From contig NC_091173.1 of the NCBI RefSeq assembly GCF_040958095.1, forward strand, positions 12,626,500 to 12,690,499: DNA of 64,000 nt, read 5' to 3'. The notes under the pieces were generated by a model. That model saw only the letters and a list, made by a program, of their open reading frames with translations, did no database searches and was not told the DNA's origin. The position numbers and the translations under genes were made by a program. Below, piece after piece: positions 43,850-54,964 of the stretch (within the stretch, counting starts at the first letter, position 1; every line of letters starts with the position of its first letter). The stretch is from Procambarus clarkii. Its lineage: Eukaryota; Arthropoda; Malacostraca; Decapoda; Cambaridae.

Positions 43850-44085
43850 AATTAGCTAGTGTGTCCCGTCTTCCCAATACTCTTTGTCATATAACGCTTT
43901 GAACCTACTGACGGTTTTGGCCTCCACCACCTTCTCACCTAACTTGCTCCTGCTGTCTACCACTCTCTTTGTAAAACAGAACTTTCATTTTTTTTCGGCA
44001 ATCTTGATTCCTTAGCTTGAGTCCCTGACCTCTTGTTCTTCAAGATGCAGGTTTCAAGAATACGCTTTCGTTAATTTTGTCGATT
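43850..44085 (-). mobile_element. LINE reverse-transcriptase C-terminus
   Basis: The minus strand reads VTGIDKINESVFLKPAS, then RNQDCRKKNESSV and LGEKVVEAKTVSRFKALYDK, EYWEDGTH, with stops between. The RVVDxxSKLGEKVVEAxTVxxFK pattern is the C-terminal signature of CR1/L2-like reverse transcriptases. Truncated on the 5' side by the (TG)n at 44097. Confidence 0.8.
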
Positions 44086-44094
44086 CCTGTTACT

Positions 44095-44096
<2 letters not shown>

Positions 44097-44179
<83 letters not shown>

Positions 44180-44239
44180 ACTCTATTTGTGCTTGCGGAG
44201 ATTAAGCTTTGGCTCTGGTCCACAGACCTCTTTGGTGTT

Positions 44240-44317
<78 letters not shown>

Positions 44318-44319
44318 TA
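44097..44319. repeat. Two (TG)n runs flanking 64 bp
   Basis: TG runs at 44097-44176 and 44242-44319. Each gives spurious Cys-Val frames. Confidence 0.95.
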
Positions 44320-44926
<607 letters not shown>

Positions 44927-45189
44927 TAATTTACGACAAGAGCAGCACCAATAAGGGTGGTATTCCCCAACATCTGTGAAAGGTATAGACCAACAGGTAT
45001 ATATAGACTGGGAAGTATTCATCAACAGGTATAGCAGACCGGCCGGTGTTCATCACCGGCATATTAATCAATATTCGTCCCTAATGAATCAAAATATTGA
45101 CACTGAAGCTGAAGACCCCAAGAAAAAAGGTCATCAGATGTATAATTGTCTTTACATGAATACTGCAACACGTGGAGCACCAAAAATCT

Positions 45190-45480
45190 AGGCCTCCATT
45201 ACTTCCGAGCAGCGTGTACTCACCTAGTTGTGCTTGCGGGGGTTGAGCTCTGGCTCTTTGGTCCCGCCTCTCAACCGTCAATCAACAGGTGTACAGGTTC
45301 CTGAGCCTATTGGGCTCTATCATATCTACACTTGAAACTGTGTATGGAGTCAGCCTCCACCACATCACTGCCTAATGCAATTCCATTTGTCAACCACTCT
45401 GACAGTCGTACTGCAACCACAGAGGTAGTTACAATCTCAGCCCGCCCTCCTCCTTAAGGTTTCCCCAACGTTAAGAAACT
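45190..45480 (-). mobile_element. LINE C-terminus and 3' module
   Basis: Minus-strand translation VVRLSEWLTNGIALGSDVVE, ADSIHSFKCRYDRAQ, then agcccaataggctcaggaac and gagaggcgggaccaaagagc, cacaactaggtgagtaca. It joins the RT C-terminus to the 3' module seen alone at 10262 and 10970, so it documents the order of parts in this LINE family. Confidence 0.85.
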
Positions 45481-45489
45481 GTCGCGCTA

Positions 45490-45570
45490 AAGTGCCCTTA
45501 TCCTAACCTACCAGAGGACCCAAAACAGAAAACGAGACAGTACGGCAGTTTCGCGAGCCGCTTCCATTTT
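45490..45570 (-). repeat. Interspersed repeat
   Basis: Reverse copy of 16495-16560 (accagaggacccaaaacaga, aaacgagac). Confidence 0.6.
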
Positions 45571-45684
45571 CTATTACGACGATGTTTGCCCTTTAGGTAG
45601 AGTATACGTCAAAATGCGACGTTCTATTAGGAGGACGATGTTGAGAATAGAGCGACTATAAGCCTGGCAGGTCTAACAAACGGT

Positions 45685-45772
45685 AAGTTCACTACGGGCT
45701 CACCATAGCCCGTGCTACTTGGAACTTTTTGTTCCAGGTAGCGAATCTTAAACAATAACAACAACAAACAAA
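45685..45772 (+). mobile_element. SINE family 1, 5'-truncated
   Basis: ggtaagttcactacgggctc, accatagcccgtgctacttg, actttttgttccaggtagcg, aatcttaaacaataacaaca. Only the last bases of the U1-complementary segment remain. Confidence 0.85.
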
Positions 45773-47215
45773 AGGTATTGTATGGATGAGCCTTCAAGAC
45801 ATACAGCCAAGACATGCAACCACTTATCACGTGAAGATGTTGACAGTGTTCAAACCCTAGACAGTTTCAACCACACACTCAGAATTTGCGAATTTACTTA
45901 TAGATCACATCAAATTCTAAGTAATCAATGGATGAGCAAATTTCAAAATTGATCAAACTAGAAATGCAATAATTGTGATACGAACTTAATGGATTAAAAA
46001 ATGAGCTATAAGTTGAATCGCAATACAATTATTGCTTCTAAAAGTGAAATTAAACAGCTCTACAGACCCTTACTCGATATCACCAACAAGAATTCAAAAC
46101 AGAAAAGGCTTAAAAAGCGAAACTACGACCAATAACTTCAACTAAAACACAATTGAGGAAAAATATATATATATATATAGTTTTAGAAATCGCCATCCTG
46201 AGGCGCGAAAAATCGCAATGCCGCCAGCGCACGCGCAAGGGGGGTCAAATGAGCAATCGTGGGCGCGCACAGCCGTCCGTACAAATCAACTCTTTTGATG
46301 TGTTTGAAATGTGAAGGGGGTGACTTATAGCTCGCACCGCGGCCGTTGAACGCCGTAGATAATTTAACAGTTAGGGGCGCGTGGTGGTGTTTAGGCAGTT
46401 ATGGTCGGTGGGTGGGCCGGAAGGGGTGGAGAGGGGTGGGGGGCAAAAAGGGTTATATGATCTGCTTCGTTTGGGCGGCAGCAGCTTTGGTAATGGCGGC
46501 CACCTCGTACGTGCCCTGGAGAATGACCCACAGCATTACAGTCTGCTAAATTATCCACAATAGAAACCACAAAAGTACTAAACACATTAATGCTTTAAAC
46601 CAGTAAAAGAAAATGTGGCGACAAATCGTGTTTAAACGAATCGCCAACGACATTCGAATGCTAAAACGACTATAACTGCGTTCGTCGAGGTGCGGATTCA
46701 GGCACAAATTTCGGAAGTCTTGAAAAACGAGGCACGCACGACACGGGGTGAAAAGTAATGATAAATGAGAGGTCGGCGTCGCTCAGGACACAACTTGGCG
46801 AAAATAATCATTAGTCACCGAAAGAAATCTTCCAGTGGATACCAGAACAAAAAAAAAAAAAAAAAAAAGAGTCAAGTCATGTTGGTGCAAACTGTCATCT
46901 AAAAATTTGGGTTAAAAGCGACATTCTGATAATACAAACGAAGTTAACGAATACAATTATAAACATAACTAACGAATAAATTCGTAAACTAACGAATAAT
47001 CGAGAAGGTAACGAACCAGAGTAAATTAGGAGCTTACTGGACAAAATATAAATATTATCACAAAAGGGAATTATCTTTCTGAAGATGAATACACAAGGGG
47101 TAGAACGTCGAGGTAACCAACTGTTAACTCTACACGAAACACACATATTGTTATATATCAACACAACAGCAGGAGAAAACAAACACACATGAAAAATAGA
47201 CAAACTGAGTACAGC
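45773..47215. other. Unassigned stretch with a CpG-rich core
   Basis: 46190-46400 is GC- and CpG-rich (gcgcgaaaaatcgc, gcgcacgcgcaaggggggtc, ccgcggccgttgaacgccg). It could be promoter-like, but no gene is visible on either side. Poly(A) at 46850-46868. Confidence 0.3.
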
Positions 47216-47326
47216 AGACCCCACAGCAGACGACGACCCCGCAGCAGACGACGGCCCCGCAGCAGACGACGACCCCACAGCAGACGACGACCCTGCAGCA
47301 GACAACGACCCCGCAGCAAGCACAGA
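47216..47326. repeat. 18-bp minisatellite
   Basis: About six copies of cagcagacgacgaccccg. The RRRPRS-type peptide is an artefact. Confidence 0.92.
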
Positions 47327-48122
47327 CCAATAAACAAGCAGAGCGAGAGATTGTCACAACATAAAAATAAAAGAGAAATAATTTCAGAACCAAGAAGAGA
47401 CCAAAAAGAGAACTAAAAAGCTGACGAAGAGCCAGAGGAGAAAAAGCAGGATAAGGTATGAAGCAGACACAGGAAGAAGAAAGGCGAGGCCGCTCCCCCC
47501 CCCCCCCCCCCCTAAAAAAAGGGAAGGCTGGGGAGCGCTAGAAGGGGGGGGGGGACCATTTTTCACGAGGCGGGTAATTGTGAAGGTGTCCAGTCGCATC
47601 ACAGGTGAGGCCACTGGCTCGAAAATTTGGGTGAATGGACTGTTCGTTACTCACCTCTGTGTGTGTACTCTCACCTAAATGCATTTACCTAAATGTGTGA
47701 CTGCAGGGTAGAGTTTCGATCCCTGGACTACACACATCTCTTTAGTTGTCTGTGTGGTGTAGACTCCCGCATCATCATTACTCTTATCGTGTCTACTGCT
47801 GAAACTTTGCACAGAGTTCGTTTTAATCTTTCGAGCATTTTCTTTCCTCCCAAGATCTTTCTCCTTGCTCACCAATGCTGCTAAAACTTCATAAAATGCC
47901 GCCTGATCATCCGGGTCTCAGGTTTCCAATCAAGCATTCCCTTTCCTGTGTTTTACACTAAACATTTCTTCCCCTGTGTACTTGGCTAACTCCACCGATG
48001 ATCGTCCCAGAGCCTCAACCATGTCATCCTCTAAAATCTCCTTTTCCTGCGTCGTGAGGTTCAGTACACAATCTCTTGGTAAACCTCTGTACCTTCTCTA
48101 GCCTCGTCCACTTGCTTTTTGA
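47327..48122. other. Unassigned stretch
   Basis: 47490-47520 has a C run. 47690-47735 has a weak SINE-like gagtttcgatccctgg. The rest may be old LINE antisense but cannot be read. Confidence 0.3.
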
Positions 48123-48137
48123 TGTGGGGATAGCATG

Positions 48138-48245
48138 TTGTTGTTATTATTATAGATTCAGCTACTCAGAACAAGTTCCAAGTAGCACGGGCTATGGTGA
48201 GCCCGTAGTGGCTAACCTGGCACAGGAGCGGGGCTGTGTGATGTG
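48138..48245 (-). mobile_element. SINE family 1, full length, with 15-bp TSD
   Basis: 108 bp between exact copies of tgtggggatagcatg at 48123-48137 and 48246-48260. Contains ttgttgttattattatagat, agttccaagtagcacgggct, ggtgagcccgtagtgg, ctaacctggcacaggagcgg. Here the gtaagt of the U1-complementary segment has decayed (acttacc is ctaacc). Confidence 0.93.
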
Positions 48246-48449
48246 TGTGGGGATAGCATGCCGGGAGTGCATATTTTAGCCCTCTCTTGCTCGCTCAGGT
48301 GGTGGGTCTTGATCAGAGGGACCAAGGTGTGTAGATTTATAAATGTTAGATGTGGTGAGGGTGATACTGTGTTGTTGACATAGGGAGTCTGGTGGCTGAG
48401 TTGGTGTTGTGTTTATTCCTAGTACAGCTTTCCCTCTTACCGATGAACC

Positions 48450-48625
48450 ACTTGGGCTGGACGGTAGCGCAACAGTCTCGCTTTATGCAGGTCGGCGTTT
48501 AATCCCCAACCGTCCAAGTGGTTGGGCACCATTCCTTCTCCTCCGTCCCATCCCAAATCCTTATCCTGAGTCATTCCAAGTGCTATATAGTCGTAACGGT
48601 TTGGCGCTTTCTCCCGATACTTCAT
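48450..48625 (+). mobile_element. tRNA-derived SINE, Met-like head
   Basis: ggctggacggtagcgcaaca, tttatgcaggtcggcgttta, atccccaaccgtccaagtgg, then tatatagtcgtaacggtttg. Same family as 14530. Confidence 0.85.
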
Positions 48626-48689
48626 TCCATCCGACGTCGGGTGGAGTTGGTCGATCTCGGTGAACTGCACAATGTATGTCGTGCCACGT

Positions 48690-49335
48690 TGCATATATAT
48701 GGGTTAAAGATCAATAGCCATGCATTTTTGGGTTTGAAGTTAAGTTGCCACATCTCTGAGCACCTCTGAAGTACGTCCAAGTCCTGGAGCATTCAACTCT
48801 CCACGTGTGCCCTGGCTTTCTTGATAATACCCACCATATACCCTCCTACCCAGTACAATTGTGCATCACTCAATATACCATAACGTTGGTGTTACGTGTC
48901 AACAGTGGTACGAAGGAGCCGACACCCGCAATCCGATCATTTATGTAAATCAGGAACAGGATGGGATATGGCACTGATCCTCTTGGTATTTCACTCGTTG
49001 TCCTTCCTACAGTTAGTCACCTCTGTTACTCGGCTCTCTTCTCAAGGAGAAGCTCTCTCATTTTCCCGCTTCCCAATTTGGCATTTTCATTCAATCCAGT
49101 CAGTCTCTTTAAGCTTTCGTAGCACTTCCTTAGTGAGGGACTGTGTTGAAGACCTTCTGGTAGTCCAGAAAGATGCCGTCAGTCCATCTATTTATTTACC
49201 TCCTGATTACTGCAGTTTTATCAGTGAACTCAAAACAAGTTTACCAAATGAGACTTGCTTCACTGAAGCCATGATGGTGATGGTTTACGAACCTTGTTTT
49301 TTAAAGGGACCGCTCGAACTGCATTGTCACAGTGT
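48690..49335 (-). mobile_element. LINE reverse-transcriptase pseudogene
   Basis: On the minus strand, from high to low coordinate: TRFVNHHHHGFSEAS (from QHGFxxxxS); FTDKTAVIRR; TDGIFLDYQKVFNTVPH (first catalytic Asp block, about 49180-49130); then SEIPRGSVPYPILFLIYIND (from PQGSVLGPILFLIYIND, about 48985-48925). Many frameshifts and stops. Same reverse-transcriptase lineage as 10504-10968. The FADD box is not readable. Confidence 0.82.
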
Positions 49336-49339
49336 ATTT

Positions 49340-49535
49340 AACATTTGTATTTATTATTTGTGCCAGCAGGATCGAGCTGTTAGCTCTTGGACCCCGCCTT
49401 TTTAACCGTCGGTTCTCCCGACCTAGATTGATAAAGATTAAGCCACCCAAGAGGTGACACGGGCATGAATAGCCCGTAATCCCGACCTATTTTTCTTCTA
49501 TCATCTGAACTTCGTATTTCTCTCTCACTCACCCA
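49340..49535 (-). mobile_element. LINE 3' module with nested SINE
   Basis: Contains gatcgagctgttagctcttg, accccgcctttttaaccgtc and, after the SINE at 49426-49479, tttttcttctatcatctgaa. Reverse copy of the module at 10262-10470. Confidence 0.75.
49426..49479 (-). mobile_element. SINE family 2 tail-only insertion with TSD
   Basis: 54 bp (gattgataaagattaagcca, cccaagaggtgacacgggca, tgaatagcccgtaa) between duplicated tcccgaccta at 49416-49425 and 49480-49489. Only the two terminal hairpins and tail are present. Confidence 0.85.
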
Positions 49536-49544
49536 TCCCCAGGA

Positions 49545-49705
49545 TGTAGCCGTAGCAGCTGTCCAACTCCCAGGTAACTATTTACTGCTGGGTGAACAGG
49601 AGTATCTGGTGAAAGAAACTGCCCAATTTGTTTCCGCCTCGGTCGGGAATCGAACCTTAGGGCTACGACCCCCGAGTGCTGTCCATTAAGCCGCGAGGTG
49701 TGTGT
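49545..49705 (-). mobile_element. tRNA-derived SINE
   Basis: Reverse complement: cctcgcggcttaatggacag, cactcgggggtcgtagccct, aaggttcgattcccgaccga, gaaacaaattgggcag, then the body block cagtaaatagttacctggga. A and B boxes recognisable. Confidence 0.85.
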
Positions 49706-49724
49706 GGGGGGGGGGGGTATTTAC

Positions 49725-50330
49725 TATTTATATTTACTATCTGTGTCTGCAGAATCGAGCTATTAGCTCTTGGACCCCGCCTTTTTAACAATCTATTTTT
49801 CCTCTATTATATTTACATATTATATTATATTATTACTCTATATTTACTACATATATTTCTATCAAGTGCTTTCGGTTAAGCATAACTACATAGGAATCTG
49901 GGTAATGAGGTCTGGCGCCACCGCTGCTCTCCCTGGTACATTTCGTTTATCGACTACTCTGACACTACAGAAGTTCTTGCGTTCCTGCTGTTCAATGGGC
50001 TGATAATTTAACCCGTGTTCCCGTGTTATTTTCCCCACTTGTGTCAGATAGTCTTTTCTATTAATTTCCTGAGTATTTTGTATGCAATGATCATGTTTTC
50101 TCTAATCTGTCCTTCAGTGAATGAAGGGTTAATTTCTTTAGTTTTTCCTAGTAATTCAAATCTTTCATAACGGTGATTATTCTGAAGGCTTACTTCTTGA
50201 CATCCTCTGCAGATTTATGTGTATGACAAGATATGTACTCCATGCTAGCGCTGCATATTCCAGAACACGTCTAACCTCTGTGAGGCGCACCACTCTGAAC
50301 GACGCGCTGTGCAAGTTTCCAGTTTATAGT
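49725..50330 (-). mobile_element. LINE RT C-terminus and 3' module
   Basis: Minus-strand pieces in order: RRVLEYAALAWSTYLVIHIN (the LxYxxxVWxP block); RYERFELLGKTKEINPSFTE, GQIRENMIIAYKILRKLIEK; VRVVDKRNVPGRAAVAPDLI; then the 3' module ggcggggtccaagagctaat (reverse of 49738-49790). Frameshifts are present. It is a separate, more 5' copy than 48690-49335. Confidence 0.8.
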
Positions 50331-50520
50331 GTCGCTCTTAACAACATTCATTAATAAAATGATGAATGATTGCGATATGGCGGCAAATTATATACATTAA
50401 TGTTTTCATTACAATCTTTTAACACCAATTCTTAATACGTTATTTTTACGACGTTTATTAATTTTTTCTTCAAACGTTTGTAGAGATTATGTAGCATTAA
50501 ACAAAATACAAAACAGACAG
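50331..50520. other. Unassigned spacer
   Basis: AT-rich, nothing recognised. Confidence 0.3.
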
Positions 50521-50586
50521 ACAAACAGACAGACGGGGGAGGGAAGGGGGGGGAGGGGGGGGGAGGGGGGGGGAGGGAGGGGGGGG

Positions 50587-50654
<68 letters not shown>

Positions 50655-50740
50655 GAGAGAGAGAGAGAGAGAGATGGGGGGGGGGGGGAGAGGGAGTGAG
50701 AGAGGGAAAGGGGAAGGGGGGAAGAAGGGAGTTGGAGATT
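50520..50740. repeat. G-rich / (GA)n low-complexity tract
   Basis: ggggaggg repeats, then GA runs 50588-50673 broken by gtgag and a G run. Confidence 0.93.
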
Positions 50741-51205
50741 TATGATTTTTGCAGAACTGTCTGAACCTGCTCACATTTCCCATTATTGGAATAGACAAGA
50801 TGACAAGAGTCAGACCGAAGATCTGATGAAGACAACAGGGGGGGGGGGGGGGGAAGGAGGCAAGATACACACCTCAGCCTCCCATATAATACACACCTCA
50901 ACAACACTCCCCCCCCCCACACACACACACCCCTCCTCATCCTTCCCCCCCACCACAACAAAGCCCTCCTCCACCCAGGCACCGGGAGGAGGAGGAGGAG
51001 GGGGGGAAAAAACAAACACGTGATGGTGTAATGGCTGACGTGCGCGACAAACAAGAGAAGGTGGGCGAGCTACTCACCTACCACACACAAAGGGGTTCAA
51101 CCCCTTCAGCTTACACGTGCCGGACGCCATTCACGGACCCGGCGGCCCGCCGCCACCACCGCCCGGCCACTTGTTGACACCAAAGGGTTATATGCTTGTC
51201 CACTC
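50741..51205. other. Unassigned with G and C runs
   Basis: 50839-50855 G run, 50909-50935 C/A run, 50985-51008 ggaggaggaggagg. No gene supported. Confidence 0.35.
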
Positions 51206-51224
51206 TTCCGCCACTTTGGCGGGC

Positions 51225-51286
51225 TCACCATAGCCCGTGCTACATGGACACTCCGTCCTGAATAGCTAAATCCTTAACAACAATAA
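51225..51286 (+). mobile_element. SINE family 1b, 62-bp truncated copy with 19-bp TSD
   Basis: tcaccatagcccgtgctaca, tggacactccgtcctgaata, gctaaatccttaacaac between exact ttccgccactttggcgggc at 51206-51224 and 51287-51305. The last bases of the upstream duplication overlap the element's own cgggc, so the 5' edge is ambiguous by up to 5 bp. Confidence 0.92.
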
Positions 51287-51356
51287 TTCCGCCACTTTGG
51301 CGGGCCATAATTATCACGGCAATTGACTTTCTCTGTGTTTTCTATATAATGTAGTT

Positions 51357-51420
51357 ATCTTGAGATGATTTCGGGGCTTTAGTGTCCCCGCGGCCCGGTC
51401 CTCGACCAGGCCTCCACCCA
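51357..51420 (-). mobile_element. SINE tail fragment next to LINE 3' end
   Basis: tcttgagatgatttcggggc, tttagtgtccccgcggcccg, gtcctcgaccaggcctccac is the reverse of the tail of the SINE at 11241-11310. It abuts the LINE 3' end. Confidence 0.82.
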
Positions 51421-52300
51421 CCTACCTTGAGGTTACCTTGAGGTGCTTCCGGGGCTTAGCGTCCCCGCGGCCCGGTCGTCGACCAGGACTCCTGGTTGCC
51501 GGACTGATCAACCAGGCTGTTGGACGCGGCTGCTCGCAGCCTGACGTATGAGTCACAGCCTGGTTGATCAGGTATCCCTTGGCGGTGCTTATCCAGTTCT
51601 CTCTTGAACACTGTGAGGGGTCGGCCAGTTATGCCCCTTATGTGTAGTGGAAGCGTGTTGAACAGTCTCGGGCCTCTGATGTTGATGAGTTCTCTCTCAG
51701 AGTACCTGTTGCACCTCTGTTTTTCAACGGGGGTATTCTGCACATCCTGCCATGTCTTCTGGTCTCATGTGATGTTATTTCTGTGTGCAGGTTTGGGACC
51801 AGCCCCTCTAATATTTTCCACGTGTAAATTATTATGTACCTCTCCCGCCTGCGCTCAAGGGAGTACAGTTTTAGGCTCTTTAGTCGGTCCCAATAGTTTA
51901 GATGTTTTACTGAGTGGATTCTAGCAGTAAAGGATCTCTGCACGCTCTCCAGGTCAGCAATTTCTCCAGCTTTGAAAGGTGCTGTCATTGTGCAGCAGTA
52001 CTCCACTCTAGAGAGCACAAGCGTTTTGAAAAGTATCATCATCGGTATAGCATCTCTAGTGTGAAAAGTTCTTGTTATCCAACCTGTCATTTTTCTTGCA
52101 GTTGTGACGGCTACTTTATTGTGTTCTTTAAAGGTAAGGTCTTCCGACATGAGTACACCCAGATCCTTTACATTGCCTTTTCGTTCTATGTTATGATTTG
52201 CCTGAGTTTTGTACGTGGTTTCCGTTTTTATATTTTCATTTTTTCCATAGCGCATGAGCTGGAACTTATCTTCGTTAAACACCATATTATTTTCTGTAGC
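51421..52300 (-). mobile_element. LINE reverse-transcriptase C-terminal half with 3' end
   Basis: Minus-strand frame 52285-51638 (215 codons): FNEDKFQLMRYGKN, KGNVKDLGVLMSEDLTFKEH, ARKMTGWITRTFHTRD, LFKTLVLSRVEYCCTM, FKAGEIADLESVQRSFTARI, HLNYWDRLKSLKLYSLERRR, YIIIYTWKILEGLVPN. It continues after one frameshift near 51700 as RYSERELINIRGPRLFNTLP, GITGRPLTVFKRELDKHRQG, IPDQPGCDSYVRLRAAASNS. This is the thumb and C-terminus of a CR1/Jockey-like reverse transcriptase, the enzyme that copies LINE RNA. The 3' end (cctggtcgacgaccgggccg, cggggacgctaagccccgga, agcacctcaaggtaacctca) is shared with a SINE. It is the longest and least damaged LINE frame in the window, 5'-truncated at a GGAA tract. Confidence 0.92.
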
Positions 52301-52309
52301 CCACCAGGG

Positions 52310-52437
52310 CTACAGGAAGGAAGGAAGGAGGAAGGAAGGAAGGAGGAAGGAAGGAAGGAGGAAGGAAGGAGGAGGAGGAAGGGAGGAGGAAGGAAGGAGG
52401 AAGGAAGGAGGAAGGCAGGAAGGAATTCCTTCCTGCT
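52310..52437. repeat. GGAA-rich tract ending in a palindrome
   Basis: ggaaggaggaaggaaggagg repeats. 52414-52435 is the palindrome gcaggaagg aattccttcctgc-type junction where the orientation switches. Confidence 0.85.
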
Positions 52438-52439
52438 TC

Positions 52440-52615
52440 ACCAGGAAGCAGCCCGTGACAGCTGACTAACACCCAGATACCTATTTTACTGCTAGGTAAC
52501 AGGGGCATAGGGGTGAAAGAAACTCTGCCCATTGTTTCTCGCCGGCGCCTGGGATCGAGCCCAAGACCACAGGATCACAAGTCCAGTGTGCTGTCCGCTC
52601 GGCCGACCGGCTCTA
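52440..52615 (-). mobile_element. tRNA-derived SINE (same family as 11068)
   Basis: Reverse complement: gagccggtcggccgagcgga, cttgtgatcctgtggtcttg, ggctcgatcccaggcgccgg, gggcagagtttctttcaccc, tagcagtaaaataggtatct. The LINE-like tail is missing; the copy stops at gctgcttcctgg, where GGAA sequence begins. Confidence 0.9.
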
Positions 52616-52970
52616 TAGTGTAGTTAAGACACTTGCGGAGATTCGACATTACTTGGTAGTCATGTGTGTGTGATATGAAGCATTTGCCGCACGGGAAGAT
52701 ATAATTGTGTGTGGGAAGAGTTCGTGCTTTACACTTTGCGTACTAATGATCTTAATAAATTACGGATTTATCCACTGTATTATGTCCTCCCGAACTTTAT
52801 TACAAGAATAATATTACACATCGGATAGAATTGTAGAGGTTCAGTAAACGGAATAAAACGGGTATAAGGTATAGGGGTGAGAGGGGGGGGATATAGTGGA
52901 GGGGGGGTTGGGGGGGGAAGATAGTGGGGGGTAGAGATGATGTAGTACAAGTTAAAGTACGTTTCTTGTG
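52616..52970. other. Unassigned spacer
   Basis: 52865-52935 is G-rich. Nothing else recognised. Confidence 0.3.
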
Positions 52971-52974
52971 GTGG

Positions 52975-53422
52975 TAGTGGACACCCCCCCCCCCTACCGT
53001 TGTGTGGTAGTGACACCCCCCTACCGTTGTGTGGTAGTGACACCCCCCTACCGTTGTGTGGTTGTGACACCCCCCTACCGTTGTGTGGTAGTGACACCCC
53101 CCTACCGTTGTGTGGTAGTGACACCCCCCTACCGTTGTGTGGTTGTGACACCCCCCTACCGTTGTGTGGTTGTGACACCCCCCTACCGTTGTGTGGTTGT
53201 GACACCCCCCTACCGTTGTGTGGTTGTGACACCCCCCTACCGTTGTGTGGTTGTGACACCCCCCTACCGTTGTGTGACTGTGACACCCCCCTACCGTTGT
53301 GTGACTGTGACACCCCCCTACCGTTGTGTGGTAGTGACACCCCCCTACCGTTGTGTGGTTGTGACACCCCACTACCGTTGTGTGGTTGTGACACCCCCCT
53401 ACCGTTGTGTGGTTGTGACAGA
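52975..53422. repeat. 27-bp minisatellite, about 16 copies
   Basis: The unit contains gtgacacccccctaccgttg and tgtggtt or tgtggta. It is open on both strands for more than 150 codons because 27 is divisible by 3. The same core forms a 30-bp array at 56941-57155. Confidence 0.97.
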
Positions 53423-53620
53423 CACCAAGCACGACCCAGAAGACCCTGTGAGTGAGCCAGCCAAGAGAACCACCGCTGAAGACGGCTAAAGATGGTATCT
53501 TAAGCCTTCGACGAATCTTTAGACGAACTCTTCATCTTGAACTCTAAAAGGAGACAACTCTCAAGAGTCTCTCTTAAGAGGACAATGACACCTAACCTCT
53601 GAGTGGTGTGACCCGAGGGA

Positions 53621-53708
53621 GACAGCCTGGTTGATCAGTCCAGCAACCAGGAGGCCTGGTCGACGACCGGGCCGCGGGGATGCTAAGCCCAGGAAGCACC
53701 TCAAGGTA
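53621..53708 (+). mobile_element. LINE 3'-end fragment
   Basis: gacagcctggttgatcagtc, cagcaaccaggaggcctggt, cgacgaccgggccgcgggga, ggaagcacctcaaggtaag: the same 3' end as the minus-strand LINE at 51421-51560. Confidence 0.88.
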
Positions 53709-53786
53709 AGACCCAAGCTTCAACCAGACCTATTGAGAGGTAATTTCAGAAAGACCTTTTTACTGGCAGATCAGTATTGGGTGTAG

Positions 53787-53945
53787 GTCATGCAGGTCGG
53801 CGTTCAATCCCCGACCATCCAAGTGGTTGGGCACTATTCCTTTCCCCTCCGTCCCATCCCAAATCCTTATCCTGACCCCCCTTCCCAGTGCTATATAGTC
53901 GTAATGGCTTGGCGCTTTCCCCTGATAGTTCCCTTCCCTTCGGGG
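53787..53945 (+). mobile_element. tRNA-derived SINE, Met-like head (5'-truncated)
   Basis: tcatgcaggtcggcgttcaa, tccccgaccatccaagtggt, then tatatagtcgtaatggcttg, gcgctttcccctgatagttc. Confidence 0.82.
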
Positions 53946-54004
53946 ACAGGAAGCCTGTGTATATCTTTTTCCAGGCTTTTATTGAAGTTCCTCCAAGGTC
54001 GAAC

Positions 54005-54150
54005 TACTGACCTTCTCCAGGATGTAATTCCATAACAGTTCTATAACTCTCGGGTATCGATTTACTGCTAGGTGAACAGAGTCATTAGGTGAAAAAGAAA
54101 GGGCACAATCATTTCTGTCCCGCCCGGGAATCGAACCCGGGATCCCACCC
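54005..54150 (-). mobile_element. tRNA-derived SINE
   Basis: Reverse complement: gggtgggatcccgggttcga, ttcccgggcgggacagaaat, gattgtgccctttct, cctagcagtaaatcgatacc. B box intact. Confidence 0.85.
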
Positions 54151-54534
54151 ACCCGATTCAAATAAACCAAAACACGGTGCCCGCTCATGCTCCAATCAGC
54201 CCGTCCTCCAAACAAAGATCCAAAAGTGATTCCATGCACCCGCCAAACCCCCTGTTTATGAATGAAAAGCGGTTTACACACGACTTATAACTGCTGACGT
54301 TCGAACATATCCGGAACAAGTGCTTCACTGACGAATTTTGTTCGAATCACAACGCTATAAATGCTTCACCCACGTACTATAAATACAAATAATCGCAAAC
54401 AGAACCTAATCACCTAACCTAACCTATCCTATGCTCATATATACACAATATGCCAATATATTATAATATTAATTTATACTTGAGAAAATTCCCGTTTTAA
54501 ATGAAAAGCATGTTAAAATTTATGAATGCGTCTG
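54151..54534. other. Unassigned stretch
   Basis: 54197-54212 shares cagcccgtcctccaaa with 40207. 54413-54427 is cctaacctaacctat, three arthropod-telomere-like units. No gene. Confidence 0.35.
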
Positions 54535-54745
54535 TGGGGTCGACCGCTGAATGTAATGGACTTGAGTGAGGACGGGTTGGCTCCAATAGTTCCAGGTTCG
54601 ATCCCCGAGCTGCATGCCACTTTCGGCACTCCCTTTTTTTTTTTTTTTACATCTGATGCCGTTCTTCACATAGCAGTAAATAGATACCTGAGAGTTAGGT
54701 GACTGTTGTGGGTTGTATCGTGGGGAAGAAGTAGGCCTAGCTACG
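54535..54745 (+). mobile_element. tRNA-derived SINE
   Basis: gggtcgaccgctgaatgtaa, agttccaggttcgatccccg (B box), a T run at 54629, then acatctgatgccgttcttca, tagcagtaaatagatacctg. Confidence 0.82.
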
Positions 54746-54844
54746 GGGACCTGTATAAACCCAGGCAGGCTTCCTGTCCCCGAGAATAGTGAAGTATACA
54801 GTAGACTGTCCTGAGGCAGCAGCTGGTCAACAACCTCCGTCATG

Positions 54845-54900
54845 ATTGACTGATAAAGATTAAGCCATTCAAGAGGTGGCACGGGCATGAATAGCCCGTA
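54845..54900 (-). mobile_element. SINE family 2 tail-only copy with decayed TSD
   Basis: attgactgataaagattaag, ccattcaagaggtggcacgg, gcatgaatagcccgta. Flanks aacctccgtcatg (54832-54844) and aaccgccgccatg (54901-54913) match at 11 of 13. Confidence 0.8.
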
Positions 54901-54964
54901 AACCGCCGCCATGTACACCACCCAGTTTACACAGTGACGCACAAGTGAGGTCCCTGGGTGTTAA

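Noticed and set aside
47189-47416. Arginine-rich (protamine-like) frame
   Set aside because: An 18-bp minisatellite generates the RRRPRS pattern; no gene structure.
50487-50870. Proline/serine-rich minus-strand frame
   Set aside because: Translation of G-rich and GA microsatellite sequence.
54413-54427. Interstitial telomere (CCTAA)n
   Set aside because: Only about three units; too short to be meaningful in an arthropod genome.
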